33,486 nucleotides of DNA from Clostridia bacterium (GTDB lineage Bacteria > Bacillota > Clostridia > TANB77 > CAG-508): the NCBI GenBank assembly GCA_900759015.1, contig CAAEUE010000007.1, positions 1 to 33,486 of the forward strand, in the 5' to 3' direction. Below the pieces are notes generated by a model that saw only the letters and a program-made list of their open reading frames with translations, was not told where the DNA came from and did not search any database. A program made the translations under genes and the position numbers. Shown here one piece after another: positions 9,951 through 17,696 of this stretch. Positions within the stretch are counted from its first letter, which is position 1. Each line of letters begins with the position of its first letter.

Positions 9951-10370
9951 ATGAAAAAATTTTTATTCTTTATTTTGTTAATTTTTATTTTATTTTATTT
10001 TTATTACATGACTTATTCTTCCAATAATGCACATATAAATATAGATTTAATTTCAACAGCTAATCAAAGTTTTTTATGTAATAACAAACTTATGCCTGGA
10101 TCATATGGTTATTTCTCTATTTTTATCAAATCTAATAAAAATATTAATTTTAAAGTTTTTTCAATCAATTCTGATATTCCTAAAAATTTAAATATTTATA
10201 TCAATAATTATCTTGTGGATATTTCTAAAAACAATTCATGTCTATACACAGAAAATACAAATAATGTGGATATCTTAACTTTTTTTTGGGAATGGCCATT
10301 TAATAATATTGATACTTTTTATAGACATTATTTATCTTTAAATTTACAAATACTCTTTGAAAGGAACTAA
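9951..10370 (+). CDS. Small secreted protein, TasA/camelysin-like pattern
   Basis: 139 residues. The start at 9951 is set by AGGAG six bases upstream; the longer open frame from 9807 has no ribosome site and crosses the promoter. The N-terminus 'MKKFLFFILLIFILFYFYYM' is a signal peptide or anchor. The mature part contains 'LMPGSYGYFSIFIKSNKN' and 'ILTFFWEWPFNNIDTFYR'. The PGSxGxF and WEWPF/Y elements resemble those I associate with CalY/TasA-type (SipW-dependent) matrix proteins in Firmicutes, so an extracellular beta-sandwich is likely. No sortase motif or lipobox is seen. The exact family is not certain. It is first of three consecutive small secreted proteins. Confidence 0.65.
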   Translation: MKKFLFFILLIFILFYFYYMTYSSNNAHINIDLISTANQSFLCNNKLMPGSYGYFSIFIKSNKNINFKVFSINSDIPKNLNIYINNYLVDISKNNSCLYTENTNNVDILTFFWEWPFNNIDTFYRHYLSLNLQILFERN

Positions 10371-10372
10371 TT

Positions 10373-10831
10373 TTGAAAAAAATATTATTTTCTATTGTTT
10401 TAATTTTTTCTTTAATTTCATTAATTATTCATAATAATTATTCAATAACTCAAAATGTAGCTATTCATTCTAATGTGGCTGATCCTATATTTAATATATC
10501 TTTTGCAAAATCAGTTATTTTAGATAATCATAATAATTCTATCCAATATAGTTTTACTGTATCTAATTTTAAAGCCAATATCATATCTGATATTCCATTT
10601 ATTTATTATTTTTATATAGAAAATCTAACAACGGACTTTTCCATAAAATGTTATATCAATTCAAAAGAAATTAGTTTAACTAATTATAAATCAGAATCTT
10701 TTCTACTACAAAATAAGTTCAAAGAAGAACATATTTTTAATATATATATAAGTTATATTGGTAATTATAATAATTCAATATTATCAACTATTAAACTAAA
10801 ATTTTTTTATGAACAATATAGTGTTAAATAA
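10373..10831 (+). CDS. Small secreted protein, probable beta-sandwich
   Basis: 152 residues, starting at TTG (10373) with AAGGA eight bases upstream, two bases after the previous stop. A Sec-type signal ('ILFSIVLIFSLISLIIH') is followed by a mature domain with 'NSIQYSFTVSNFKANIISD' and 'FIYYFYIENLTTDFSIKCYI'. This alternation, an F/Y-x-V-x-N-Y/F core then a Y-x-I-E strand, is one I recognise loosely in small secreted proteins of uncultured gut Clostridia, where they sit beside TasA-like genes. The function is unknown; a structural or matrix role is a guess from the neighbours. Confidence 0.6.
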   Translation: MKKILFSIVLIFSLISLIIHNNYSITQNVAIHSNVADPIFNISFAKSVILDNHNNSIQYSFTVSNFKANIISDIPFIYYFYIENLTTDFSIKCYINSKEISLTNYKSESFLLQNKFKEEHIFNIYISYIGNYNNSILSTIKLKFFYEQYSVK

Positions 10832-10851
10832 ATGATTTAAGAGGTATTCTT

Positions 10852-11127
10852 ATGAAAAAAGTTATTTTTTTTATTTTATTTTTTATAGCATTTAATTCAA
10901 TTAACTCTATTGCTAAATATTCTAATATTCTTGAATATAATTTTTTAACTGTAAATATTTTATTAGTAGAAAATATTCATCAAAATTCCAATTCATATAC
11001 TAAAAATTCTTCTAAATCACTTTCTAATAAGTATAATCTTCCCAACACTAATACTATAAATACATATATTAATTCAGATGTATTTATAGATACAAACACA
11101 AATATACAAATTCAAATCTCAAAATAA
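10852..11127 (+). CDS. Small secreted protein of unknown function
   Basis: 91 residues, with AGAGG about ten bases before the ATG. The N-terminus 'VIFFILFFIAFNSINSIA' is a signal sequence followed by 'KYSNILEYNFLTVNILLVEN'; the rest is a low-complexity Asn/Ser/Thr tail. The junction 'IAKYS' resembles the start of SipW-dependent proteins, but the mature part is too short and too simple for a confident family call. It is third in the secreted-protein operon, 70 bases before lemA. Confidence 0.5.
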   Translation: MKKVIFFILFFIAFNSINSIAKYSNILEYNFLTVNILLVENIHQNSNSYTKNSSKSLSNKYNLPNTNTINTYINSDVFIDTNTNIQIQISK

Positions 11128-11196
11128 TTTTTGATTTTTTTATTGCTGTTTAACTCACTTAATGTCATAATATATATGAAAATAGGAGGTGATATT

Positions 11197-11751
11197 TTGT
11201 ATATTTATATTATTGTAGGAATTATAGTAATACTTTTAATATATATCTTAATAACTTATAATTCATTTATTAATTCAAGAAACTTAGTTAAAGAAGCTTT
11301 TTCTACAATGGATATCTATTTAAAAAAGAGGTGGGATCTCATTCCTAATTTAATAGAAGTTGTAAAAGGATACTCTAAATATGAAAATGAAACTTTAACT
11401 AAAATTACTTCTTTACGAAGCTCTAGTTATGATGAGTTAAGTATGGATAATAAAATTAATATAAATGAAAAATTATCTAAATATTTATCAAACGTCTTTG
11501 CAGTTTCAGAAAACTATCCAGAATTAAAAGCTAATGAATTATATACTAATTTAAGTAGTAATTTAATAAGTATAGAAGATGAAATTGCAAATAGTAGAAA
11601 ATATTATAATGGTACTGTACGAAATTTTAATAATAAAATTCAAATGTTTCCAAATAATATACTTGCTAAACTATTTAGATTCAAAGAATTTAAAATGTTT
11701 GAGGCAAATGCAGAAGAAAAAAATAATGTTGGGGTGAATTTAAATGAATAA
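11197..11751 (+). CDS. lemA: LemA family protein
   Basis: 184 residues. The best start is TTG at 11197, placed seven bases after a perfect AGGAGG (11184-11189); the in-frame extension upstream to 11131 has no ribosome site. A single N-terminal membrane helix ('YIYIIVGIIVILLIYILI') is followed by the LemA signature 'KRWDLIPNLIEVVKGYSKYE' and a long helical, coiled-coil-like body ending 'NNILAKLFRFKEFKMFEA'. LemA proteins are N-out membrane-anchored helical proteins of unclear biochemical role. The gene overlaps the next one, a DUF2207 membrane protein, by 8 bases, a widely conserved pairing. Confidence 0.93.
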   Translation: MYIYIIVGIIVILLIYILITYNSFINSRNLVKEAFSTMDIYLKKRWDLIPNLIEVVKGYSKYENETLTKITSLRSSSYDELSMDNKININEKLSKYLSNVFAVSENYPELKANELYTNLSSNLISIEDEIANSRKYYNGTVRNFNNKIQMFPNNILAKLFRFKEFKMFEANAEEKNNVGVNLNE

Positions 11752-13603
11752 AAGACTTATTGGAATTATACTTTTTGTTTTATCATTTATATTAATTTCT
11801 TTCTTACCTAATAATTCATATGCTGTTACAGATTATGTAATAGATTCCTATGATATTAACGTAAAAGTAAATGACAATAATACATTTGATATAACAGAAA
11901 CAATTACAGCTAATTTTTATTTAAGGAAACATGGAATAATTAGAACTATCCCTTTAAAAAATACTATTGAAAGAACAGATGGTTCTAGATCTACTAATCG
12001 TGTTAAAATTACAAACTTACAAGTAAATAATGAATATTCAAAAAGTAATAGTAATGGTAATTTATCTATAAAAATAGGAAATCAAGATACTTATGTAACT
12101 GGACTTCAAAAATATATAATTAAATATACATATGATATAGGCGCAGATCCTGTAAAAGATGCTGATGAATTTTATTATAATTTAATTGGGACAGAATGGG
12201 ATACAAGTATTTCTAATATTAGTTTTTCTATTACTATGCCAAAAGAATTTGATGCTTCATCATTGGGATTTTCTTCTGGTAGATATGGATATACCGACAA
12301 TGACCGTGTTTCTTACTCTGTAAATGGCAATACAATCAGTGGAATTTATACAGACACATTACCTGCCGGAAATGGGCTTACTGTTAGACTTACTTTACCA
12401 GACAACTACTTTGTGGGAGCTCGTGATAACAAAACAGATTATTATATTATTATAGGTATATGTTTATTTATTGTATTTATTGCATTTATTCTATGGGTAT
12501 TATTTGGTAGAGATAAACCTGTTATAGAAACTGTAGAATTCTATCCACCAGAAGGTTACAATTCAGCTGAACTAGCATTTTTATATAAAGGAGAAACAGA
12601 TGATAAAGCTGTAGTTTCACTATTAATTTATTTAGCTAGCAAGGGCTATTTAAAAATTGAAGAAACTGAAAATAAAGCTTTATTCGCAAGTACAAAAGAT
12701 TTTACAATATATAAATTAAAAGAATATGATGGAACTAATGAAGTAGAAAAACTTTTCTTTAATGGTCTTTTTAGAACAAGATCTGCTGTTACATCTTCAG
12801 ACTTATCTAATCGTTTTTATATAACAGTAAATCGTATAAAGAAACTTTTAAATAAGAAAGAAAATAAAACTCAAATTTTTGATAAAAAATCTTTAAGATT
12901 AAAAAAAATTATTATTCCTATGATGCTTATAATATTTGTTTTAATAACAGCAAAACCTTTTTATGATGCTGGCATGATAAGTGAGCTTCCTGTTGCTCTG
13001 ATATTTCCAGGAATCGGTTTTTCTCTTATGATATCAATATTAACATCAAGTGGTCATATATCAACAAAGATATTTATCGTTATTTGGGGATTATTATTTG
13101 GCGGTATGCCTACTTTACTTCTAATACTGCCAATTATATTTGCAATGCCAATATCTGCTATTACATATTTCATAGGAATTTTGTGCATAATAATTCTTTA
13201 TGTTTTTAGAAAAATTATATTAAAAAGAACTCCTTTTGGTTCAGAAATTTTAGGAAAAATCAAAGGATTCAAACGATTCTTAGAAACTGCTGAAAAAGAT
13301 CAACTAGAATCAATGGTTGAAAAGGAACCAGAATATTTCTATAATATCTTACCTTATACTTATGCTTTAGGCGTATCAGATAAATGGGTAGAACAATTTG
13401 AAAACATTACACTTGAACCACCATCATGGTATTATTCAAATACTGCATTTTCAGTTCACTCTTTTGGTACATTTATGCATAGTACAATGACCAGTGTAAA
13501 TACATCTATGACATCTAGACCTTCAAGCTCTAGTTCTGGTGGCTCTTCTGGAGGAGGCTTCTCTGGTGGAGGTTCCGGAGGCGGAGGAGGAAGCTCTTGG
13601 TAA
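11744..13603 (+). CDS. DUF2207 family membrane protein
   Basis: 619 residues. Signal peptide (1-27, ending 'LPNNSYA'), then an extracellular DUF2207 domain to about residue 230 ('YDINVKVNDNNTFDITETIT', 'FYLRKHGIIRTIPL'), a membrane helix near 237-256 ('IIIGICLFIVFIAFILWVLF'), a cytoplasmic segment with 'PPEGYNSAELAFLYKG', three or four further helices at about 388-485, and the typical glycine/serine tail 'GGFSGGGSGGGGGSSW'. A GGGGTG ribosome site lies inside the end of lemA. The family's function is not known; its fixed pairing with lemA suggests a joint envelope role. Confidence 0.9.
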   Translation: MNKRLIGIILFVLSFILISFLPNNSYAVTDYVIDSYDINVKVNDNNTFDITETITANFYLRKHGIIRTIPLKNTIERTDGSRSTNRVKITNLQVNNEYSKSNSNGNLSIKIGNQDTYVTGLQKYIIKYTYDIGADPVKDADEFYYNLIGTEWDTSISNISFSITMPKEFDASSLGFSSGRYGYTDNDRVSYSVNGNTISGIYTDTLPAGNGLTVRLTLPDNYFVGARDNKTDYYIIIGICLFIVFIAFILWVLFGRDKPVIETVEFYPPEGYNSAELAFLYKGETDDKAVVSLLIYLASKGYLKIEETENKALFASTKDFTIYKLKEYDGTNEVEKLFFNGLFRTRSAVTSSDLSNRFYITVNRIKKLLNKKENKTQIFDKKSLRLKKIIIPMMLIIFVLITAKPFYDAGMISELPVALIFPGIGFSLMISILTSSGHISTKIFIVIWGLLFGGMPTLLLILPIIFAMPISAITYFIGILCIIILYVFRKIILKRTPFGSEILGKIKGFKRFLETAEKDQLESMVEKEPEYFYNILPYTYALGVSDKWVEQFENITLEPPSWYYSNTAFSVHSFGTFMHSTMTSVNTSMTSRPSSSSSGGSSGGGFSGGGSGGGGGSSW

Positions 13604-13614
13604 TATAATTGGAT

Positions 13615-13650
13615 ATAGGGATTTGGGGACGGTCCTAAAATCCCTATTTT
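13615..13650 (+). repeat. Hairpin with GGGGACGGTCC core; possible terminator or REP-like palindrome
   Basis: A 10-bp stem (13615-13624 with 13638-13647) surrounds a GGGGACGGTCCTA loop that can itself fold (GGA/TCC), followed by only four T. It could end the lemA/DUF2207 transcript. The GGGGACGGTCC core resembles dispersed palindromes seen in Firmicutes intergenic DNA. Confidence 0.55.
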
Positions 13651-13717
13651 AAATTAAAATTTACTGTAATATTTTACTAATTTTTGTATATAATATAAAT
13701 AAATTAACTTATATGTA

Positions 13718-13746
13718 TTGACAAGTAATATTATCAGTTATATAAT
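13718..13746 (+). promoter_or_regulatory. Promoter of tRNA-fMet
   Basis: Perfect TTGACA (13718-13723), 17-base spacer, perfect TATAAT (13741-13746). The tRNA begins 17 bases downstream, as expected for a stable RNA gene. Confidence 0.9.
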
Positions 13747-13762
13747 ATTACTTGTAGCACAT

Positions 13763-13838
13763 CGCGGGGTGGAGCAGTTGGCAGCTCGTTGGGCTCATAA
13801 CCCAAAGGTCGGAGGTTCGAGTCCTCCCCCCGCAACCA
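13763..13838 (+). tRNA. Initiator tRNA-fMet (CAT)
   Basis: 76 bases with CCA encoded. All arms fold: acceptor CGCGGGG/CCCCGCA with the unpaired C1-A72 that marks initiators, D stem GAGC/GCTC (A11-U24), anticodon loop CTCATAA closed by three consecutive G-C pairs (TTGGG/CCCAA), and T arm GGAGG-TTCGAGT-CCTCC. The C1-A72 mismatch and the three G-C pairs distinguish it from elongator tRNA-Met. Confidence 0.98.
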
Positions 13839-13839
13839 G

Positions 13840-13874
13840 AAAAAAAGAGAATCTTTAAAGATTCTCTTTTTTTT
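13840..13874 (+). terminator. Terminator of tRNA-fMet
   Basis: Perfect palindrome centred at 13856/13857 (GAGAATCTTT/AAAGATTCTC plus flanking A/T pairs) ending in eight T (13867-13874), two bases after the tRNA. Confidence 0.95.
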
Positions 13875-13907
13875 ACTTTCTTTCATACTATGAATTATAC
13901 AAATATC

Positions 13908-13936
13908 TTCATTTCTAAATAAATTAATGTTATAAT
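13908..13936 (+). promoter_or_regulatory. Candidate promoter of the 688-residue gene
   Basis: TTCATT (13908-13913), 17-base spacer, perfect TATAAT (13931-13936), 30 bases before the ATG. The -35 match is weak. Confidence 0.45.
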
Positions 13937-13966
13937 ATATCAAATTTTAGAAATAAGGAGATTTTT

Positions 13967-16033
13967 ATGATCACTTTTTTTACTTTAAACACATCCAATA
14001 AAGTATTAAAAATAATTAATAATTGTATAGAAGAAATGATAGAAAATGCACTTATTTTATCTCCTTTAACCGAAGATAGTAATGATAAAGAGAAATTCGA
14101 ATTTTTAGAAGCTTTCTTTCCACTTCATCTTTGCAGAGAAAATTTAAATAAATGTATTAATGTAATAAACGACTTATTAGAATGGTCAAGAGATAATTAT
14201 TTACATGATTTAACTTGTGTTCATGAATATGCATTATTTAGAATATTTAAAAGTTTCTTTAATGAAAAAGAAGATTATGAACTTACTAGAAAAAAGGGAG
14301 AAAAAAATATTTATAAATTTCAAATAAAAAATATTGAAAATTATGAGCCAGAAGAAATTTATATACTAAAGAAAATAAATAATCGCTCTTTTTATGAGGA
14401 AGAATTATTTTCAGATTGGGATTTTTTAGCCATAGATGACATTGTAAATTTGTATCAAACAGATATAAATGTATTTAATTCTTTAGGTATAAATTTAAGA
14501 TATTATCTAGATTTAATGCCTGTTGATATAAAACAAAAAATCCAAGCTTCTCTAGATTCAAAAAATAAACAAGAAGAATCTGAAGCATTTATAATTACTC
14601 AAATTAATAATGTAATAAAACAAATGGAACTCGATCCAGTTAGATTAGAAAAGTATACAGAAAATGAAATAAATGACGATATAAAAAATCGAATGCAGTT
14701 TGCTTTGGAATTAAAAAACATTATTATCGAAAGAGAATCTAGAGGAGGCTTTGCTAAAAAAGAAATAGGAGAAATGGATTTCTTCTTATACAAAAATTAT
14801 AATCACGCATATATCCAATTAGCATTAGGTGAAAGTAAAGTTTGGGGCAAATTCGAATCTCAAATAAAGCAACTTTTAGGCTATTCAAACAAAAATATCA
14901 ATTTTGGTTTTACAATTACTATAAATAAAATAAATACTTATCAAGAAATCAGAGATTCACAAATAGAAATACTTAATAATTTTGAATGCAATAATCTTTT
15001 TTCTATTATAGATATACAAAAGAAAGAAAATATGCTAATTTCTATTCATTCCATACCTGAACAAAATACATATTTTAAAATCTATCATTTCATTTTAAAT
15101 GTTAATGGAAAATATAGAAAAGAAATTGCTGTACAAGCTAGAACAACAAAATTAAAGTCTACTACACAAAACAATCAAATTGATTTACTACAATTAAAAA
15201 ATAATATCATAGAAAAACTAAACTCTTCTGTTTCTTTTGATGATATGATAAAAATACTAAAAGATATAAATTTGTTTACAAATGATGAATATTTATTAGA
15301 AATAATTAATAAATTCAAAAAAATATGTCTTCCAAAATATAGAAGGTCACCATTAATAATAAATAACACTAAATATAATAACATTCATGTTTATAGTACT
15401 GAAGATACTCCTATTATGGGGTTTTATAGAACACTAAAGAAAATTAAATTTTGTTCTACTATAAAAATATATACTAGTGAGATAATCAATAGATATAAAG
15501 CATTAACTACCACTAATATTAATGTTCCTAACAAAGAAGAAATCACTGAAGCAATTTCTTATGCTAATAAAAAATATAATTTTTTAGACTTATTTAAAAA
15601 TCTAAAACTAGATATATATTTAGCAGACAAAGGATTCCAAGACCTAAGGTCATATTTATATCCTGAATTTTTAGATAATATTTTTGAAATATATATTTAT
15701 TCAGGTAAAGATGCAGTTTACACCACATTATATCAACTAGGTTCAATCGTATGTCTAATTTTATGTGATACAGATGAAATTGTTCCCAAAAATTTTATAA
15801 AAACAGCTAAAAAAGCTCATTTAGATATATTAAATGCTTCAAAAGCAGATAGAGCAATTGTATTTTCTGAAACTTTTGCTATGACCTCATTGCACAATAC
15901 TCCGTTTAAACACTTTGTTCCTTCATTTATTAAAGAATCAGACATTTCATTATTAGAAAATTATTTTAATGATGAAATACATAAAAAAATTTTAACAAAT
16001 GATTATTGTATAAAAAATTTATTTTTTATGTAA
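13967..16033 (+). CDS. Uncharacterised protein with probable PD-(D/E)XK nuclease core
   Basis: 688 residues, single-gene unit; AAGGAG seven bases before the ATG. The first 250 residues look all-helical. Residues about 260-400 read 'ERESRGGFAKKEIGEMDFFL' then 'LALGESKVWGKFESQIKQLL', giving the spacing of a PD-(D/E)XK core: E269, D271, then E289-S-K291, followed by the 'QLLGY' helix and a strand ('FGFTITI'). The last 150 residues contain 'TTLYQLGSIVCLIL' (589-593 at the place of a HExxH) and 'FSETFAMTSLHNTPF' (E635), like a zincin that has lost its metal ligands. No signal peptide or membrane helix. The overall family is not recognised. The nuclease reading rests on motif spacing and the degenerate peptidase reading is weaker. 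Defence or DNA/RNA processing is an inference. Confidence 0.55.
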   Translation: MITFFTLNTSNKVLKIINNCIEEMIENALILSPLTEDSNDKEKFEFLEAFFPLHLCRENLNKCINVINDLLEWSRDNYLHDLTCVHEYALFRIFKSFFNEKEDYELTRKKGEKNIYKFQIKNIENYEPEEIYILKKINNRSFYEEELFSDWDFLAIDDIVNLYQTDINVFNSLGINLRYYLDLMPVDIKQKIQASLDSKNKQEESEAFIITQINNVIKQMELDPVRLEKYTENEINDDIKNRMQFALELKNIIIERESRGGFAKKEIGEMDFFLYKNYNHAYIQLALGESKVWGKFESQIKQLLGYSNKNINFGFTITINKINTYQEIRDSQIEILNNFECNNLFSIIDIQKKENMLISIHSIPEQNTYFKIYHFILNVNGKYRKEIAVQARTTKLKSTTQNNQIDLLQLKNNIIEKLNSSVSFDDMIKILKDINLFTNDEYLLEIINKFKKICLPKYRRSPLIINNTKYNNIHVYSTEDTPIMGFYRTLKKIKFCSTIKIYTSEIINRYKALTTTNINVPNKEEITEAISYANKKYNFLDLFKNLKLDIYLADKGFQDLRSYLYPEFLDNIFEIYIYSGKDAVYTTLYQLGSIVCLILCDTDEIVPKNFIKTAKKAHLDILNASKADRAIVFSETFAMTSLHNTPFKHFVPSFIKESDISLLENYFNDEIHKKILTNDYCIKNLFFM

Positions 16034-16065
16034 TAAAACTAATTCACTATATAATAAAATTATAG

Positions 16066-16101
16066 CCCCAAATATAATGGAAATCTCCTTTATATTTGGG
16101 G
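16066..16101. terminator. Hairpin between convergent genes, probable terminator
   Basis: A perfect 12-bp stem (16066-16077 with 16090-16101, CCCCAAATATAA/TTATATTTGGGG) with a 12-base loop sits between the 688-residue gene and the convergent amylase gene. Neither side has a long T run, so strength is uncertain. Confidence 0.6.
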
Positions 16102-16124
16102 ACCATTTACTCTTTAATTTTAAA

Positions 16125-17606
16125 TTATTCTTCCTCTCTTTTATCATATATATTATCTTTTTTTATCCAAACAGAAACACTTCCTCCATCACAGTAAAAA
16201 ATTCCATTTCCATTTGCATCTACATACACAGTCTCATCTAAATTGCCTGTACAATCATAAAATACTGTATTTGCTAATCTTTCTCCCATATTCATCTCGA
16301 TACATCCACCAGCATTATCACTCATTACAACAGCCAATCCAGAGTCTGTATGGTCACTATCGCCTTCTCTAACCCAACCAATTATATTTTCATTTTTAAA
16401 ATAATCTCTTTGTTTTCCATAAGAAAAATGCTTCCTAGCTTTTATCATATTCTCCAATAATTTTTTCTTTGGTGGAATATTATCGTGTTCTATGCCATAA
16501 TAATCCCCATAGAAAATGCATGGAATTCCATCTTTTCTTAATAAAATTAGCGCATATGCTAATGGTTTAAACCAATCTTGCACCCAAGAATTTAATGATT
16601 GACCTAACTGGGTATCATGATTATCTACAAATGTTACTGCATATTCCGGATTTTCTTTTACAAGTGTATTATCTAAAATAGTTCTCATATCATAATTTCC
16701 AGAAGAATTTGATGCATTAAATAAATTATAATGTAATGGTACATCAAATAATTTCATTTCATAATTTACTTCCTGTAAATAATTATTTATTGACAAAATA
16801 TTAGTAGTCCAATATTCTCCAACTGTAAAGAAGTCTTTTGCAAATTCTTCTTTCATATTTTCTAACCATTCTTTATAGAATCCTGCCCTAATATGTTTTA
16901 CAGCATCCAATCTAAATCCATCTACATTTGTAGTATTTACATACCAATCTCCCCATTTATTTAATTCTTGTATAACATCTACATTATTAAAATCTACATC
17001 AGCACCCATTAAATAATCAAAATTTCCATTTTCTTTATCAACATCCACATCCCAATGTTTTCCATAAAATTTAAATATTCCTTTTCTTTTTTGTTTTTCA
17101 TCCCAATCAACTCCATGAAAATGTGTCCAATTCCATTTAAAATCAGAATATTTATTATTTCTTCCATCAAAATTATATTTTGTCCATGCATCTATAAATA
17201 TTGGTTTATTAATTTCTATATTTCTATTATTAGGTTCTTCTTCTATAGCCATAACTTCTTCTGTTCCGTCTGCACCTAATCTATGATTTAAAACAATATC
17301 TGCATATACTTCTAAGTTATTTCCTTTCAAAACCTTTATTGCATTTATATATTCATCTTTACTACCATATTTAGTATTTATAGATCCTTTTTGGTCAAAT
17401 TCACCTAAATCATATAAATCATAAACACCGTATCCGGTATCATGATTACCTCCCTCGCCTTTATAAGCTGGTGGTAGCCATATTCCTGTAATTCCAATAC
17501 TATCCAAATAACTTGCTTCATTTGCAACTTTTCTCCATAGTCCGCAATCAGGTGGCAAATACCATTCAAAATATTGCATTATCGTTTGATTAATTTTTTT
17601 ATTCAT
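16125..17606 (-). CDS. Cytoplasmic alpha-amylase (GH13)
   Basis: 493 residues without a signal peptide, the size and form of intracellular GH13 subfamily 5 enzymes that cleave alpha-1,4-glucans. The four conserved regions are present: 'DIVLNH' (103-108), 'GFRLDAVKH' with the nucleophile D234, 'VGEYW' with the acid/base E264, and 'FVDNHD' with D331. The N-terminus 'TIMQYFEWYLPPD' is typical of the B. licheniformis-like group. CGGAGATG precedes the ATG. The gyrA terminator lies just upstream and no separate strong promoter was seen, so expression may rely on a weak promoter or read-through. Confidence 0.95.
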   Translation of the reverse strand: MNKKINQTIMQYFEWYLPPDCGLWRKVANEASYLDSIGITGIWLPPAYKGEGGNHDTGYGVYDLYDLGEFDQKGSINTKYGSKDEYINAIKVLKGNNLEVYADIVLNHRLGADGTEEVMAIEEEPNNRNIEINKPIFIDAWTKYNFDGRNNKYSDFKWNWTHFHGVDWDEKQKRKGIFKFYGKHWDVDVDKENGNFDYLMGADVDFNNVDVIQELNKWGDWYVNTTNVDGFRLDAVKHIRAGFYKEWLENMKEEFAKDFFTVGEYWTTNILSINNYLQEVNYEMKLFDVPLHYNLFNASNSSGNYDMRTILDNTLVKENPEYAVTFVDNHDTQLGQSLNSWVQDWFKPLAYALILLRKDGIPCIFYGDYYGIEHDNIPPKKKLLENMIKARKHFSYGKQRDYFKNENIIGWVREGDSDHTDSGLAVVMSDNAGGCIEMNMGERLANTVFYDCTGNLDETVYVDANGNGIFYCDGGSVSVWIKKDNIYDKREEE

Positions 17607-17630
17607 TATTTCATCTCCGTTATTTTATCT

Positions 17631-17667
17631 AAAAAGAGTCTAATAGATATTCTATTAGACTCTTTTT
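17631..17667 (-). terminator. Terminator after gyrA
   Basis: A perfect 17-bp stem (17631-17647 with 17651-17667) has a 3-base loop, with a T run on either strand. It lies 30 bases after the gyrA stop. Confidence 0.92.
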
Positions 17668-17696
17668 GAATTATTTATATATTGTATTTATATCTA

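Noticed and set aside
13734..13943. A 69-codon frame on the minus strand with 'GEDSNLRPLGYEPNELPTAP'
   Set aside because: It is antisense to the tRNA-fMet gene and its terminator. This text is the well-known spurious translation of tRNA reverse strands found in many annotated genomes.
13763..16033. tRNA-fMet as attachment site of an integrated element carrying the 688-residue gene
   Set aside because: No integrase was seen and no second copy of the tRNA 3' end was found downstream, so there is no sign of an integrated element beyond the position itself.
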